A stretch of 44,801 nucleotides of DNA from Draconibacterium orientale. Lineage in GTDB: Bacteria; Bacteroidota; Bacteroidia; Bacteroidales; JAADGE01. The stretch covers positions 1 through 44,801 of the forward strand of contig DYMH01000015.1 in the NCBI GenBank assembly GCA_020721645.1, in the 5' to 3' direction. Shown here piece by piece: positions 32,714 through 42,350 of this stretch. The notes beneath the pieces are model-generated. The model was not told where the DNA came from. It saw only the letters and a list, made by a program, of their open reading frames with translations, and made no database searches. Position 1 is the stretch's first letter, and each line of letters starts with the position of its first letter. A program made the translations under genes and the position numbers.

Positions 32714-35700
32714 TTAACGAAGTTTTTTGGCAACTTCCACAATATTGTATGCTTCAATAATATCACCTTCTTTTATATCGTTGAATTTGTCGATATTTAA
32801 ACCGCATTCAAAACCTTTACCAATTTCTTTTACATCGTCTTTAAATCGGCGTAACGAACCCAAATTGCCATCGTAAACAACAATTCCGTCTCGAATTAAG
32901 CGGACTTTTGAATCGCGGGTAATTTTTCCGTCTAAAACATAACAGCCTGCAACTTTGCCCACTTTTGTAATTTTAAAGACCTCTCGAACTTCGACAGTTG
33001 CGGTTATCTCTTCCTTCATTTCAGGAGACAACATGCCTTCCATGGCATCTTTGAGGTCTTCTATTGCATCGTAGATAACTGAATAGAGTCGGATTTCGAT
33101 TTCTTCTTTTTCGGCTAATTTTCGTGCATTCGAAGCGGGGCGTACTTGGAATCCGATAATTACTGCATCGGAAGCTGCGGCAAGCATAATATCGGCTTCG
33201 GAAATTTGGCCTACGGCTTGATGAATGACGTTGATCTGAATTTCTTCGGTTGATAATTTCAACAGTGAATCTGCAAGAGCTTCTATCGAGCCGTCCACAT
33301 CGCCTTTGACAATAACATTGAGTTGTTGGAAATTACCGATTTTTAATCGTCTTCCGATTTCATCGAGTGTGATATGCTTTTGAGCTCGTAAAGCTTGTTC
33401 TCGTTTGATTCGTCCGTATTTAGCTGCTAATTCGCGTGCTTCGCGTTCGTTTTGCAGAACCACAAAATTGTCGCCGGCTTGCGGTGCTCCATCCAAACCA
33501 AGTATCATTGCCGGTTCCGAAGGACTTGCAACATCAATTTTTTGATTTCGCTCGTTGAACATCGCTTTTATTTTGCCCGAATATGAACCTGCCAAAACAA
33601 TATCGCCCGTTTTCATTGTTCCTGTTTGTACTAATACTGTTGCAATGTAACCCCGTCCTTTATCCAAAGAAGATTCGATAACCGAACCTTTTGCCCGTCG
33701 TTTGGGATTTGCTGTGAGTTCAAGCATTTCGGCGGCAAGCAAAATTTCGTCTAATAAAGCGTCCACGTTCAAACCTTGTTTTGCGGATATATCTTTTGAT
33801 TGATATTTCCCTCCCCAATCTTCAACTAAAAGATTCATGGCGGCAAGTTCTTGTTTGATACGTTCAGGATTTGCTCCAGTTTTATCTATTTTATTAATCG
33901 CAAATATTATCGGAACTCCAGCAGCCTGAGCATGATTTATAGCTTCAATGGTTTGAGGCATGATGCTGTCGTCGGCAGATATTACAATAATGGCGATGTC
34001 TGTAACTTGTGCTCCGCGGGCTCTCATGGCGGTAAAAGCTTCATGCCCCGGAGTGTCTAAGAATGTGATTTTTTGTCCGCCTTTCAATTCGACACTGTAT
34101 GCTCCGATATGTTGGGTGATTCCGCCGGCTTCACCTGCAATAACATTCGTATTTCTGATGTAATCCAAGAGTGAAGTTTTTCCGTGATCCACATGCCCCA
34201 TAACCGTTACAATGGGCGGACGCGAAATTTGTTCTGCTTGGTCGTCTTCTTCTTCGTCCTGAATGCTTTCCTGCGCTGTTACTGATACAAAATTTACCTG
34301 AAATCCATTTTCTTCGGCTACGATGGCAATAGTTTCTGCATCTAGCCGTTGATTTATTTGAACGATTTTTCCTAAATCAAAACATGTTGATATCACCTGG
34401 TTGACAGGAATATTCATCAACGAAGCCAGTTCGTTTGCCGATACAAATTCGGTAACTTTCAGTATTTTTTCCTCTATTTGTCGTTGTTCATTTTCTTCCC
34501 GATGTTTTTCGCGAATTTCATCGCGTTTATCGCGTCGGTATTTAATGGTGGATTTTTTCTTTTTTGCCGTTAATTTGGCTAAGGTTTCTTTTACTTGATT
34601 TTGGACTTCTTTATCATCAACTTCAAGTTTTAATGTTTTTTTCTTCGGGGCTGTTTTCTTTTTCTTTTCGAGGGTAAAAGTGCCTTTTTCGTGTGCCGTT
34701 ACCGCTTCCGGGTCAACAGGTTTGTTGATTCGTTTACGTTTGCGTTTTTTTCGTTTCTTCTTTTTATCATCGGAAATTTTTTCTTCTTTGAGCTCAATTT
34801 TTCCAACGACAGTAGGACCGCTTAGTTGGGTAAATTTTGTTTCGATAAAATCTTCTTCGCCAACTTTTAAAATCGGTTTTTTTGTTGAAATTTCGACTTC
34901 AGCCGTTTTTTCGGTCGATTCTTTTAGTTTCTCGTTTTTTTGCTTTTCTCTTTCAATGCGTTCATTTTCTCTTTCGCGGCGCGTCTTCTTTTCGGGACGG
35001 GTTCGTTGATTGAGCAAATTTAGGTCTATTTTCCCTAAAATTTTCAATTCCTTTTCTTCTTCTTCAACAGCAATTTTCTTTATTGGAGTTTCCGTCTGTA
35101 ATTTTTTCGGCTTTTCAGCTGTTTCGATGTGTTCTTCGGGGTGCTTTGTTGAAATTTCTTCTGAAATGATACCGATTTCTTTTAGTGTAATTTCTTCAAC
35201 AATTTCCGGGAGTGTCTCGTGTATTACAATTTCTTCTTTAATCGGATTTTCTTGTTCTTGAATTGGAACATCTATTTTTTTTGTCTCATTCAAATTAATT
35301 TTCCCGATAATTTTTGGTCCTTCTATTTTAACAGGAATTTCTTCGATATCTTTCAGGATTTCGGCTTTTTCTTCAATTTTAGGCTCTGTATTTTTTTCTT
35401 TTACATGTATTTCTTTTTCTTTGCTTGCCGAGCTTTCCAAAAGTGAAATATTTTCATTTTTATGAATTTTTTCATTTTCGGATTGATAATTTTCGCGAAT
35501 ACTGATTTTACGACGACTGATTTTTTCAGATTCCATTTTTGCCGATTTATCGGAACGGAAAGCGGTTAACAATATATCGTATTGTTCGGATTCTATTTTT
35601 GAATTGGGCGATGAATCGATTTCAAAGCCCTTTTTATGCAGATATTCAACAATTGTTGAAATACCAACATTGAGTTCTCTTGCGACTTGACTGAGTCTTT

Positions 35701-35719
35701 TTGCGTTTGTAACTGCCAT
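32714..35719 (-). CDS. infB: Translation initiation factor IF-2
   Basis: This 1001-residue protein is long for IF-2, as is usual in Bacteroidota. Residues 1-55 are an IF2_N domain, and about 60-415 are a highly charged Lys/Glu linker. A second IF2_N-like domain lies at about 420-478, and the GTPase begins at [17 protein letters not shown] (G1 508-515). G3 DTPGHEAF and G4 NKID follow, then the beta-barrel, IF-2 core and fMet-tRNA-binding C-terminus. The linker contains three related short repeats, [19 protein letters not shown] and [10 protein letters not shown], near residues 134, 226 and 301. It delivers initiator tRNA to the 30S subunit. It is last in the rimP-nusA-infB operon, 129 nt after nusA. 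Confidence 0.97.
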   Translation of the reverse strand: MAVTNAKRLSQVARELNVGISTIVEYLHKKGFEIDSSPNSKIESEQYDILLTAFRSDKSAKMESEKISRRKISIRENYQSENEKIHKNENISLLESSASKEKEIHVKEKNTEPKIEEKAEILKDIEEIPVKIEGPKIIGKINLNETKKIDVPIQEQENPIKEEIVIHETLPEIVEEITLKEIGIISEEISTKHPEEHIETAEKPKKLQTETPIKKIAVEEEEKELKILGKIDLNLLNQRTRPEKKTRRERENERIEREKQKNEKLKESTEKTAEVEISTKKPILKVGEEDFIETKFTQLSGPTVVGKIELKEEKISDDKKKKRKKRKRKRINKPVDPEAVTAHEKGTFTLEKKKKTAPKKKTLKLEVDDKEVQNQVKETLAKLTAKKKKSTIKYRRDKRDEIREKHREENEQRQIEEKILKVTEFVSANELASLMNIPVNQVISTCFDLGKIVQINQRLDAETIAIVAEENGFQVNFVSVTAQESIQDEEEDDQAEQISRPPIVTVMGHVDHGKTSLLDYIRNTNVIAGEAGGITQHIGAYSVELKGGQKITFLDTPGHEAFTAMRARGAQVTDIAIIVISADDSIMPQTIEAINHAQAAGVPIIFAINKIDKTGANPERIKQELAAMNLLVEDWGGKYQSKDISAKQGLNVDALLDEILLAAEMLELTANPKRRAKGSVIESSLDKGRGYIATVLVQTGTMKTGDIVLAGSYSGKIKAMFNERNQKIDVASPSEPAMILGLDGAPQAGDNFVVLQNEREARELAAKYGRIKREQALRAQKHITLDEIGRRLKIGNFQQLNVIVKGDVDGSIEALADSLLKLSTEEIQINVIHQAVGQISEADIMLAAASDAVIIGFQVRPASNARKLAEKEEIEIRLYSVIYDAIEDLKDAMEGMLSPEMKEEITATVEVREVFKITKVGKVAGCYVLDGKITRDSKVRLIRDGIVVYDGNLGSLRRFKDDVKEIGKGFECGLNIDKFNDIKEGDIIEAYNIVEVAKKLR

Positions 35720-35848
35720 ATTTTAAAATTCTTGTCAGCCTTAATAACTTGGTGTTAAAAGCCGCACAATATTAATACTTTTTTAATCGGTTTAAAAATA
35801 AATTGAGATTTTTCGTTCTTTTGTGTTGATATTGTGCCTTTGCTTTAT

Positions 35849-37093
35849 TTATGATTCAAATTCGGATTTTAAAATTCGGATTACTTCTTCCACTGTTTCT
35901 GTTTCGAGATCTGTTCTGCGAACGAGTTCTTCTACAGGAATATCTAAAACACTTTTTGCCGTGTCGCAACCAATATTTTTAAATTGTTCCAATACCCACG
36001 CATCAATTTCGTCCGAAAATTCCATAATATCTACATCTTCCTCTTCTTCTACCTCTTCAATATCGCGGTAAACGTCTATTTCGTATCCCGTGAGTTGGCT
36101 TGCCAGTTTGATGTTCAATCCGCCTTTCCCAATGGCTTTTGAGACTTCTTCCGGGTCCAAATATACATCGGCTTTCTTTTTCTCTTCATCAATTTTAACA
36201 CTGTTTACTTTTGCAGGGCTGAGTGCTCTCGAAATGAAGAGTTTTGTATTTGCGGAATAGTTGATAACATCGATATTTTCGTTTCGTAGTTCGCGAACAA
36301 TGCCATGTATGCGTGCTCCTTTCATTCCAACGCAGGCACCAACGGGGTCGATGCGTTCATCGTAAGATTCAACTGCTACCTTGGCTCGTTCTCCGGCAGA
36401 GCGGACAATTTTTTTTATGGTAATCAGTCCGTCGAAAATTTCGGGGACTTCTAATTCAAAGAGGCGTTCGAGAAACTCAGGTGATGTTCGCGATAAAATA
36501 ATGGAAGGGGTGTTGTTTTTCATTTCAACACGTTTGACTACCGACCGAACGGGGTCGCCTTTTCTGAAAAAATCGCCCGGTATTTGTTCGCGTTTCGGAA
36601 TCACTAATTCATTGCCTTCCTCGTCTAAGATGAGCATCTCTTTTTTCCACACCTGATAGACTTCTCCTGAGATGATTTCGCCGACTTTTTTACTGTATTT
36701 ATTGAAAATATTTTCTTTTTCGAGTTCTAATATCTTTGAGGTGAGATTTTGACGGAGTGCTAATATCGAGCGACGCCCAAAATGTTCTAATTTTACTTCA
36801 TCGGCAAATTCTTCGCCCACACTGTATGATGTGTCTTTTTTTCGGACATCGCTGATGGCTATTTCAAGATTTGGGTCTTCAACTTCTCCGTCTTCAACAA
36901 CTTCGCGATTTCTCCATATTTCAAAATCGCCCTTATCGATATTGATTATGATGTCAAAATTTTCATCGGTTCCGAATTGTTTGATGAGTAAATTTCGGAA
37001 AACATCTTCCAAAACACTCATCATTGTTGCTCGATCGATACTTTTATGTTCTTTAAAGTCGGCAAATGTGTCTATTAAATTTACATTCTCCAT
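35849..37093 (-). CDS. nusA: Transcription termination/antitermination factor NusA
   Basis: This 414-residue protein has an N-terminal RNAP-binding domain (about 1-130), an S1 domain (about 135-205, with FRKGDPVRSVVKRVE), and KH1 and KH2 domains. KH landmarks are RIDPVGACVGMKGARI and EVSKAIGKGGLNIKLAS. It ends in a short helix-hairpin-helix-like domain (about 360-414). It binds RNA polymerase and influences pausing, termination and antitermination. A terminator-like hairpin in the leader of its own operon raises the possibility of autoregulation. It is preceded by rimP with 23 nt between them. Confidence 0.97.
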   Translation of the reverse strand: MENVNLIDTFADFKEHKSIDRATMMSVLEDVFRNLLIKQFGTDENFDIIINIDKGDFEIWRNREVVEDGEVEDPNLEIAISDVRKKDTSYSVGEEFADEVKLEHFGRRSILALRQNLTSKILELEKENIFNKYSKKVGEIISGEVYQVWKKEMLILDEEGNELVIPKREQIPGDFFRKGDPVRSVVKRVEMKNNTPSIILSRTSPEFLERLFELEVPEIFDGLITIKKIVRSAGERAKVAVESYDERIDPVGACVGMKGARIHGIVRELRNENIDVINYSANTKLFISRALSPAKVNSVKIDEEKKKADVYLDPEEVSKAIGKGGLNIKLASQLTGYEIDVYRDIEEVEEEEDVDIMEFSDEIDAWVLEQFKNIGCDTAKSVLDIPVEELVRRTDLETETVEEVIRILKSEFES

Positions 37094-37116
37094 TTTGTCT
37101 GCTTATTTGTTTTTTT

Positions 37117-37602
37117 TTATTTTTTTTGATTGAAATTAATATGTGGTATTGCTGCTTTTATTTCGGAGAAATTCCACGTGTGATTTATTTTGATTTCTTG
37201 TTTCTTAGAGCTTTTTTCGATTTTTATTTTTTTCGTTTCTTCTGCTGATATTCCGTTTTCGGTAATTTCAGAAAGGGTGCAAATTATTTTTTCGCCTTTT
37301 TGGGTGAGTACGCTGATTTCTTTACCCAGATATTTTTGGTATTGTCGTTGAATTTTGAAAGGAGTACTCAATCCTGCCGAGCCTACGGTGAGTTCGTAAT
37401 CTTCTTGGTCGCGGTCGAATGTGTTTTCAATATGGCGGCTTATGGTTGAGCAATCCAAAATATCAACCCCAAAATTACTGTCAATAATCAGGCTGATTTC
37501 ATTTTTGGGACTTATGGTAATATCAACAATAAATAATTCTTTTTCAGAGAGTTCTCCGTTGAGTATCTCGTTTACAACGAGTTCTAATTTTGTTTGTTCC
37601 AT
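37117..37602 (-). CDS. rimP: Ribosome maturation factor RimP
   Basis: This 161-residue protein has the RimP two-domain layout. The N-terminal alpha/beta domain contains DCSTISRHIENTF and DYELTVGSAGLSTPF (the family motif is EVSSPGLxRPL). The C-terminal SH3-like domain contains LGKEISVLTQKGEKIICTL. It assists maturation of the 30S subunit. Position as first gene of rimP-nusA-infB is canonical. A promoter and a strong hairpin lie in the 90 nt upstream. Confidence 0.93.
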   Translation of the reverse strand: MEQTKLELVVNEILNGELSEKELFIVDITISPKNEISLIIDSNFGVDILDCSTISRHIENTFDRDQEDYELTVGSAGLSTPFKIQRQYQKYLGKEISVLTQKGEKIICTLSEITENGISAEETKKIKIEKSSKKQEIKINHTWNFSEIKAAIPHINFNQKK

Positions 37603-37609
37603 ACTTTTT

Positions 37610-37640
37610 TACAATAAAACAGGGGACATCTGTCCCCTGT
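37610..37640 (-). promoter_or_regulatory. Terminator-like hairpin in the rimP-nusA-infB leader
   Basis: ACAGGGGACA and TGTCCCCTGT (37619-37628 and 37631-37640) form a perfect 10-bp stem; on the minus strand it is followed by TTTATTG. It lies 17 nt before the rimP ATG and after the predicted transcription start (promoter at 37662-37692), so it would be inside the leader mRNA. It may be an attenuator, or merely the terminator of the upstream nuclease gene. Confidence 0.7.
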
Positions 37641-37661
37641 CATCTTTTCTCTAATCTGGTG

Positions 37662-37692
37662 CAAATGTAATTCAATTTATTTTAGAATCAAA
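37662..37692 (-). promoter_or_regulatory. Promoter of rimP-nusA-infB
   Basis: On the minus strand TTTG (37689-37692), a 19-nt spacer and TACATTTG (37662-37669) match the Bacteroidota -33/-7 consensus exactly. It lies about 60-90 nt upstream of the rimP ATG. Confidence 0.78.
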
Positions 37693-37702
37693 ATATTCGT
37701 GT

Positions 37703-38935
37703 TTAATCGTTTAAATTTTCTTGTTCTTCCTCCAAAATTAATATTTGTTCTTCTTTGTTGATGCTCATCGAAGGTTGTCCGTATTTTAGTTTAATTTCTC
37801 CTGTAACACATATTTTTTTATTGATGAGGTATTTTTGAGGATCGTAAGAGAAATTGACGCGATTGTTTTGCCAGATAGTACACCAAAATATTTGATTTGG
37901 AAAATTTTGGTCTAAATTAATAAATGTATTTCCGGATTTTGGCACATATTTAATTGAAACAACGGTTCCGCAGACGGTTGCCGATTCATCGATATGCGTT
38001 TTCGCTTCGATGGTGTTGATAGTGCCCGATGGCAGTTCGTTTTTTGTGAGAGGTTTGGTGTTGCCGTTGGCATAGCCTATTTGCCATAATTTTATATCGA
38101 ACTTAGATTCAATTTTGTTTTCGAGAGTATCGGGTAAGGAAGCAAAAAAATTGATTCCGGTAATTTTCTCAACACTGTCGATACTCAGGGCAAAATTTAT
38201 TACGGGATAAGTCGATTTTTGGTTGGGAATAATAAAGCCAATGCCGGCTTGCGTATCGCTGCTTGGGTCTATTATTACTTTGAAAAATTTTTTGGGAATA
38301 CTCACTTGGTTTTTTCCAATTTGAGGTAATTCGTCTTTGAGAATTCCGCCTGTTACAACATATACTTGGTGGTTTTTATCGACAGCATATTCGCGAATAA
38401 AACTTTCCAAATCTGCCCATATTTCTTGATTAAATTCAGGCTTTTGAGGCGACATATTTGAATAATAATACGATTCGCTCAGAGCAATTTTTGACCAACG
38501 AAAATCTGCAGAAGGGGCTAAGTGTCCGCGGTCGTAGCCGCTTTCCCAATAATCAACTTTTTCGGCTGAACCGGTTGAAACGCTTGAGTCGACACGAAAA
38601 TCGTTGGTGCGGCTCACCACACCATGCTTAATATCAGGAAGAATAATGTGTGCTACCCAGCGTGCTTGTTCGTGTTTTTCATCGTAACTCAAAAACATTG
38701 CACTGTGTTTTATCAAAGTTTCGTTGGTTTTCAGTGCCGGAAGACCGAAGGCTTGTAAGTCGTCTCTTAGTTTTTCAAGTTTGTTTTGTTCTAAAACAAC
38801 TGATAAACGTACGATGGAATCACTGTAATTTGAAATCTTTTGTTCGGTTATTAAAATTTTTTTTTCAGTTTCAGTTTGCGAAAACCCTAAAGTGCTTATT
38901 AGAATGAATAAGCTGAGTATAATTTTTTTTTTCAT
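37703..38935 (-). CDS. Secreted DNA/RNA non-specific endonuclease with C-terminal OB-like domain
   Basis: This 410-residue protein has a signal peptide (cleavage probably after GFSQ) and a beta-beta-alpha-metal nuclease domain. The motif DRGHLAPSADF (135-145, catalytic His138), SNMSPQ (Asn160) and FNQEIW (Asn169) are the NUC1-type active-site elements. The C-terminal about 110 residues (ATVCGTVVSIKYVPKSGNTF onward) look like an OB-fold nucleic-acid-binding domain. It likely degrades extracellular or periplasmic nucleic acids for nutrition. It precedes the rimP operon on the same strand. The active site looks intact. Confidence 0.92.
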   Translation of the reverse strand: MKKKIILSLFILISTLGFSQTETEKKILITEQKISNYSDSIVRLSVVLEQNKLEKLRDDLQAFGLPALKTNETLIKHSAMFLSYDEKHEQARWVAHIILPDIKHGVVSRTNDFRVDSSVSTGSAEKVDYWESGYDRGHLAPSADFRWSKIALSESYYYSNMSPQKPEFNQEIWADLESFIREYAVDKNHQVYVVTGGILKDELPQIGKNQVSIPKKFFKVIIDPSSDTQAGIGFIIPNQKSTYPVINFALSIDSVEKITGINFFASLPDTLENKIESKFDIKLWQIGYANGNTKPLTKNELPSGTINTIEAKTHIDESATVCGTVVSIKYVPKSGNTFINLDQNFPNQIFWCTIWQNNRVNFSYDPQKYLINKKICVTGEIKLKYGQPSMSINKEEQILILEEEQENLND

Positions 38936-39064
38936 TTTATGCTGTTGAATTATTTTTTAGGAGTCGTTAATTTTTAGCAATGTTCTCTATAATTTGTGTT
39001 TCGAGAGGATAATTTGTTTAGAGCGATAGCCAAATGAGTGATTTTTTTTTGATGTGATTTTTAT

Positions 39065-40309
39065 TTATTCTCTCGGAATCACATCAATTTTTTCTAAATC
39101 GGGCAGTGATTTTTTCTCCGATGAGCTGCCGAGACTTTCCAATTTCTTCACGCCCGGCATCACTCTGCTTTCCCACGAACCGACGGCTTGATTATAGGTT
39201 TTTACGGTAGATGCCAATTGATTTCCTAATTTTTGCAGATAATCGGTAAAAACAACAAGACGTTCGAATAAATCTTTGCCCGATTTCCAAATTTTAACGG
39301 CATTTTCAGTCGCTGTTTGTTGCTTCCAGCTGTATGCCACGGTTTGAAGTAGGGCAATGAGTGTTGTGGGCGTTGCAAAAACAATGCGATTCGATACTGC
39401 TTCTGCCAACAAATTTTTCTGAACCGAGAGTGCAGCTCCGAAAGCCGGTTCAACTTCGATGTACATAACCACAAAATCAACTGTTTCGTCGAATTGTGCC
39501 CAATAATTTTTGGCGGATAATTCTCGCATGTGGCGTGCTACTGCTTTGGCATGATTTTCGGATAATTCTGCTTTTTCTTTTTCGTTGTCGGTTTCGAGCA
39601 TTTCCAAGAAGGAGTTCAGCGGCACTTTGGAGTCCACGGCAATGCGTTTTCCGCCCGGCAAATTCACAATCATATCCGGACGCATTCGCCCATCTTCGCC
39701 CGAAACGTGGACTTGCATTTCGAAATCGCAATATTCCGACATGCCCGAAAATTCAACGATTCGTTTCAGTCCTATCTCGCCCCACCGTCCGCGTACTTTT
39801 GGAGATTTCAAAGCATTAACCAAGGCTCCGGTTTCCTTTTCCAAACTTTGCTGACTTTTATTCAACTCTTCGAGATACGTTCGCAGGCTGCCGAAGGTTT
39901 TGTTGCTGTTTTCGTTCAGATTTTTTACCAATTCCTCGTGTTTGTCCAAACTTTCCTTCAGCGGTTTCAGCATTTCACCTACGGCTTCTTTGTTGTAGTT
40001 AAAATCTTTACGCGCATCTGATGTATATTTATTAAGCGATTCGCCGGCAATTTGCAAAAAAAGTTCGCTGTTTTTTTGTAACACATTTCCGGCAATGGAT
40101 TCAAAAGATTTCCGTTGCATTTCGTCCGACTTTTTGAGTGCCGAAAGTTCCGATTCGGCTTTGATTCGTTCTCCGGATTCGCGTTTTAGTTCACTTTCGA
40201 GTTGTTGAATTTGAGTACGGTTTTGCTCACGATTTTTTTTATCGGAAAAAATCCATGCAATTAAAAATCCGATGGATAAACCGGCAGCAAATATTAAAAA
40301 TTCAGTCAT
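39065..40309 (-). CDS. rmuC: DNA recombination protein RmuC
   Basis: This is a 414-residue protein with an N-terminal membrane helix (about 4-21), a coiled coil (about 25-150) and the RmuC core. Landmarks are SPKVRGRWGEIGLKRIVE and GGKRIAVDSKVPLNSFLE; the latter resembles a PD-(D/E)xK nuclease core. RmuC reduces inversions and other rearrangements between short inverted repeats; its biochemical action is not settled. The length is in the usual range. It is flanked by the nuclease gene downstream and a hairpin repeat upstream. Confidence 0.94.
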   Translation of the reverse strand: MTEFLIFAAGLSIGFLIAWIFSDKKNREQNRTQIQQLESELKRESGERIKAESELSALKKSDEMQRKSFESIAGNVLQKNSELFLQIAGESLNKYTSDARKDFNYNKEAVGEMLKPLKESLDKHEELVKNLNENSNKTFGSLRTYLEELNKSQQSLEKETGALVNALKSPKVRGRWGEIGLKRIVEFSGMSEYCDFEMQVHVSGEDGRMRPDMIVNLPGGKRIAVDSKVPLNSFLEMLETDNEKEKAELSENHAKAVARHMRELSAKNYWAQFDETVDFVVMYIEVEPAFGAALSVQKNLLAEAVSNRIVFATPTTLIALLQTVAYSWKQQTATENAVKIWKSGKDLFERLVVFTDYLQKLGNQLASTVKTYNQAVGSWESRVMPGVKKLESLGSSSEKKSLPDLEKIDVIPRE

Positions 40310-40353
40310 AGATTCGTATTGAATATGGGCAATGGAACACTTTAATCGGTAAA

Positions 40354-40398
40354 ACCTTCAAGGTTTCTTCTTAATAAAGAAAATTTAACCTTGAAGGT
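40354..40398. repeat. Perfect 12-bp inverted repeat between rmuC and the dehydrogenase gene
   Basis: ACCTTCAAGGTT (40354-40365) and AACCTTGAAGGT (40387-40398) are exact reverse complements with a 21-nt A/T-rich loop. Each arm is itself nearly palindromic. On the minus strand the hairpin follows the dehydrogenase gene and is trailed by TTTT, so it may act as a weak terminator or be a dispersed palindromic repeat. Confidence 0.7.
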
Positions 40399-40422
40399 CT
40401 AAAAATATTTGTCAATTGTCCA

Positions 40423-41310
40423 TTATATAAATTGTTCGGCAACGATTAAATCTTTGCCTCCTGCGGTCCATTTATAGAATCCTTCGCCCGATTTAACGCC
40501 GAGATTTCCGGCAGCCACCATATTTTTCAAAAGCGGACAAGCCGAATATTTGTCGTTTCCCAGACCATGATACAAAACGTCCATAATCGAAAGGCACACA
40601 TCGAGACCGATAAAATCGGCTAATTGCAATGGCCCCATGGGGTGTGCCATGCCGAGTTTCATCACGGTATCAATTTCGGCAACGCCGGCAATTCCTTCGT
40701 TTAAAGTAATAATTGCTTCGTTAATCATCGGCATCAAAATTCGATTGGCGACAAATCCCGGATAATCGTTCACTTCGACCGGTGTTTTCCCGAGTTTTTT
40801 TGAAGTTTCCATAATTGTTTTAGTAACTTCATCGGTGGTTTTGTAACCGCGAATAATTTCGACTAATTGCATTACCGGAACGGGATTCATAAAGTGCATT
40901 CCGATAACTTTTTCGGGACGTTTGGTAACGGCGGCAATTTCTGTAATGGAGATTGAGGAGGTGTTGGTGGCTAATATGGCTTCGGGCTTGGCATCAGCAT
41001 CAATTTGGCGGAAAATATCCAATTTTATTTTTTTGTTTTCGGTGGCGGCTTCTATTATTAAATCGGCTTCGGCAATTCCTTTTTTAATATCGGTAAAGGT
41101 TTGCATTCGATTGACGGTGTTGTCTTTATCCTGCTCCGTAATTTTTTCTTTGGAGATTAATCGGTCCAAATTTTTCTTAATTGTGGCAACGGCTTTTTCC
41201 AATGCCGAATCGTTCACATCAATTAATGATACTTCAAATCCGCTTTGTGCAAACACGTGTGCAATGCCGTTTCCCATGGTGCCGGCGCCGATAACTGCAA
41301 TTTTTTTCAT
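40423..41310 (-). CDS. hbd: 3-hydroxyacyl-CoA (3-hydroxybutyryl-CoA) dehydrogenase
   Basis: This 295-residue protein is the size of a stand-alone short-chain enzyme. It has the NAD-binding GAGTMGNGIA (8-17), TNTSSISITE (115-124), GMHFMNPVPVMQLVE (137-151, catalytic His139 and Glu151) and NDYPGFVANRI (181-191, Asn189). It oxidises 3-hydroxyacyl-CoA to 3-ketoacyl-CoA, or runs in reverse in butyrate-type pathways. No thiolase, crotonase or acyl-CoA dehydrogenase is adjacent. A remnant of etfA lies 3 kb away on the other strand, which could reflect a disrupted electron-bifurcation or beta-oxidation cluster. Confidence 0.93.
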   Translation of the reverse strand: MKKIAVIGAGTMGNGIAHVFAQSGFEVSLIDVNDSALEKAVATIKKNLDRLISKEKITEQDKDNTVNRMQTFTDIKKGIAEADLIIEAATENKKIKLDIFRQIDADAKPEAILATNTSSISITEIAAVTKRPEKVIGMHFMNPVPVMQLVEIIRGYKTTDEVTKTIMETSKKLGKTPVEVNDYPGFVANRILMPMINEAIITLNEGIAGVAEIDTVMKLGMAHPMGPLQLADFIGLDVCLSIMDVLYHGLGNDKYSACPLLKNMVAAGNLGVKSGEGFYKWTAGGKDLIVAEQFI

Positions 41311-41448
41311 GTGATAATTTATTTAGTAGTTAGAATTTGGTGTATAGAAAGTTTTTGAAAATGAGCTTGTTATGTTACAAATTGATAAAATTTTCTATTC
41401 TGTTCTATATTTCTTACAAATTTAAAAAAACATTCGACTTTATAAAAC

Positions 41449-41481
41449 AAAAAAAATCCCTGTCGGCACCACCCGACAGGG
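41449..41481 (-). terminator. Terminator of the lysozyme-like gene
   Basis: The stem CCCTGTCGG / CCGACAGGG (41458-41466 and 41473-41481) with a 6-nt loop is followed on the minus strand by ATTTTTTTTG. It lies 33 nt after the lysozyme-like stop codon. Confidence 0.92.
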
Positions 41482-41513
41482 ACAACTAAATCAATCATTA
41501 TGAAAAAAAATCT

Positions 41514-42104
41514 CTATTCTCTGTTGTACATTTCCAATTCCCAGAGACGTATATTATATGCGTGTTCGCTTTTGATAAGTTCGCCTTTAACGCTTCTGTA
41601 AAAACTCCATCGTGTCAATTCTTCTCGAATGTCTTGATTACTCAGAATCTTCTTTTTCAATACGCTTTTTGCAAAATTTCCAATTCCCCGTGTAAATACA
41701 AAATGTGCCATGGCTATTTTTTTGTATCCGGTTAGGTGTGTTTCGTTTTCGACTGCACGGATTGCTTTGTCGAAATCTTGTCTCACCAATCTGTCGGCAA
41801 TTTGCCGGCTTATCGGTCCAGTAAACGTATCCGTAGGTAATACTACATGTCCGTAGCCTATGGTGTTGATTCCGCAAACATCGGCGTAAATTGCACCGCC
41901 GACAAAACCTTCCGTTCTTTTTATAAATTTTATTGCTTCTTCGTAACCGATTTCAAATTGATATTTGCTGACAAATTTAGTGTTTATTTTTGAATTTTCG
42001 GTTTTTTCTTTTTTTCCTATTTCTTTGAAGTCTGAATAAATGACTTCCGGTGATAAAATCCAGCTTAATAATAATACAATTGAAATTTTAATAAAATGTT
42101 TCAT
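41514..42104 (-). CDS. Secreted lysozyme-like protein (GH24 type)
   Basis: This is a 196-residue protein with an N-terminal signal sequence or anchor (hydrophobic 5-20). The catalytic region reads RTEGFVGGAIYADVCGINTI (63-82) then GYGH. Glu65, Asp75 and Thr81 align with the Glu-Asp-Thr triad of T4-type lysozymes (GH24): the Asp-Thr spacing is the same and the Glu-Asp spacing one residue longer. It should cleave the glycan strand of peptidoglycan in the periplasm. There are no phage genes around it, so it is probably a cellular muramidase. A strong promoter 210 nt upstream gives it a long leader, and a terminator follows. Confidence 0.82.
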   Translation of the reverse strand: MKHFIKISIVLLLSWILSPEVIYSDFKEIGKKEKTENSKINTKFVSKYQFEIGYEEAIKFIKRTEGFVGGAIYADVCGINTIGYGHVVLPTDTFTGPISRQIADRLVRQDFDKAIRAVENETHLTGYKKIAMAHFVFTRGIGNFAKSVLKKKILSNQDIREELTRWSFYRSVKGELIKSEHAYNIRLWELEMYNRE

Positions 42105-42314
42105 TCTTTATAATTTTCGTTCACACTGCACCGAATTTTCGATTTATCTTGTTTTACCGGCCGATTTCGGTTGAAATAATCCGGGATTTAGTTTTTTTAA
42201 AACCTCGATTCCTTTTTTTTCGGTGTGCGGGAGTTTCCCGCGGCACTTACAAACGCAACAATAATTTGATTTTGGTTAATGATGTGTTTTTTCAGTGATT
42301 GTTTTTCGAAAAAC
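42105..42314 (-). ncRNA. Long 5' leader of the lysozyme-like gene, possible structured RNA
   Basis: The consensus promoter at 42320-42350 implies a leader of about 210 nt. It contains a GC-rich hairpin, GCGGGA-AAC-TCCCGC on the minus strand (42227-42241), flanked by GTG/CAC, and a second potential stem of the ACCG...CGGT type near 42150-42170. GC-rich islands in such AT-rich DNA are typical of structured RNA. No known RNA family was recognised; a small RNA ending before the gene is an alternative. Confidence 0.4.
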
Positions 42315-42319
42315 GACCA

Positions 42320-42350
42320 CAAAGGTAAATCTATATTTTTATTCTCCAAA
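42320..42350 (-). promoter_or_regulatory. Promoter upstream of the lysozyme-like gene
   Basis: On the minus strand TTTG (42347-42350), a 19-nt spacer and TACCTTTG (42320-42327) match the Bacteroidota consensus exactly. No gene starts until 42104, leaving a leader of about 210 nt. Confidence 0.75.

Noticed and set aside
34401-35446. Plus-strand Phe/Ser-rich open frames opposite infB
   Set aside because: They are the complement of the Lys/Glu-rich IF-2 linker, which naturally gives long Phe/Ser frames.
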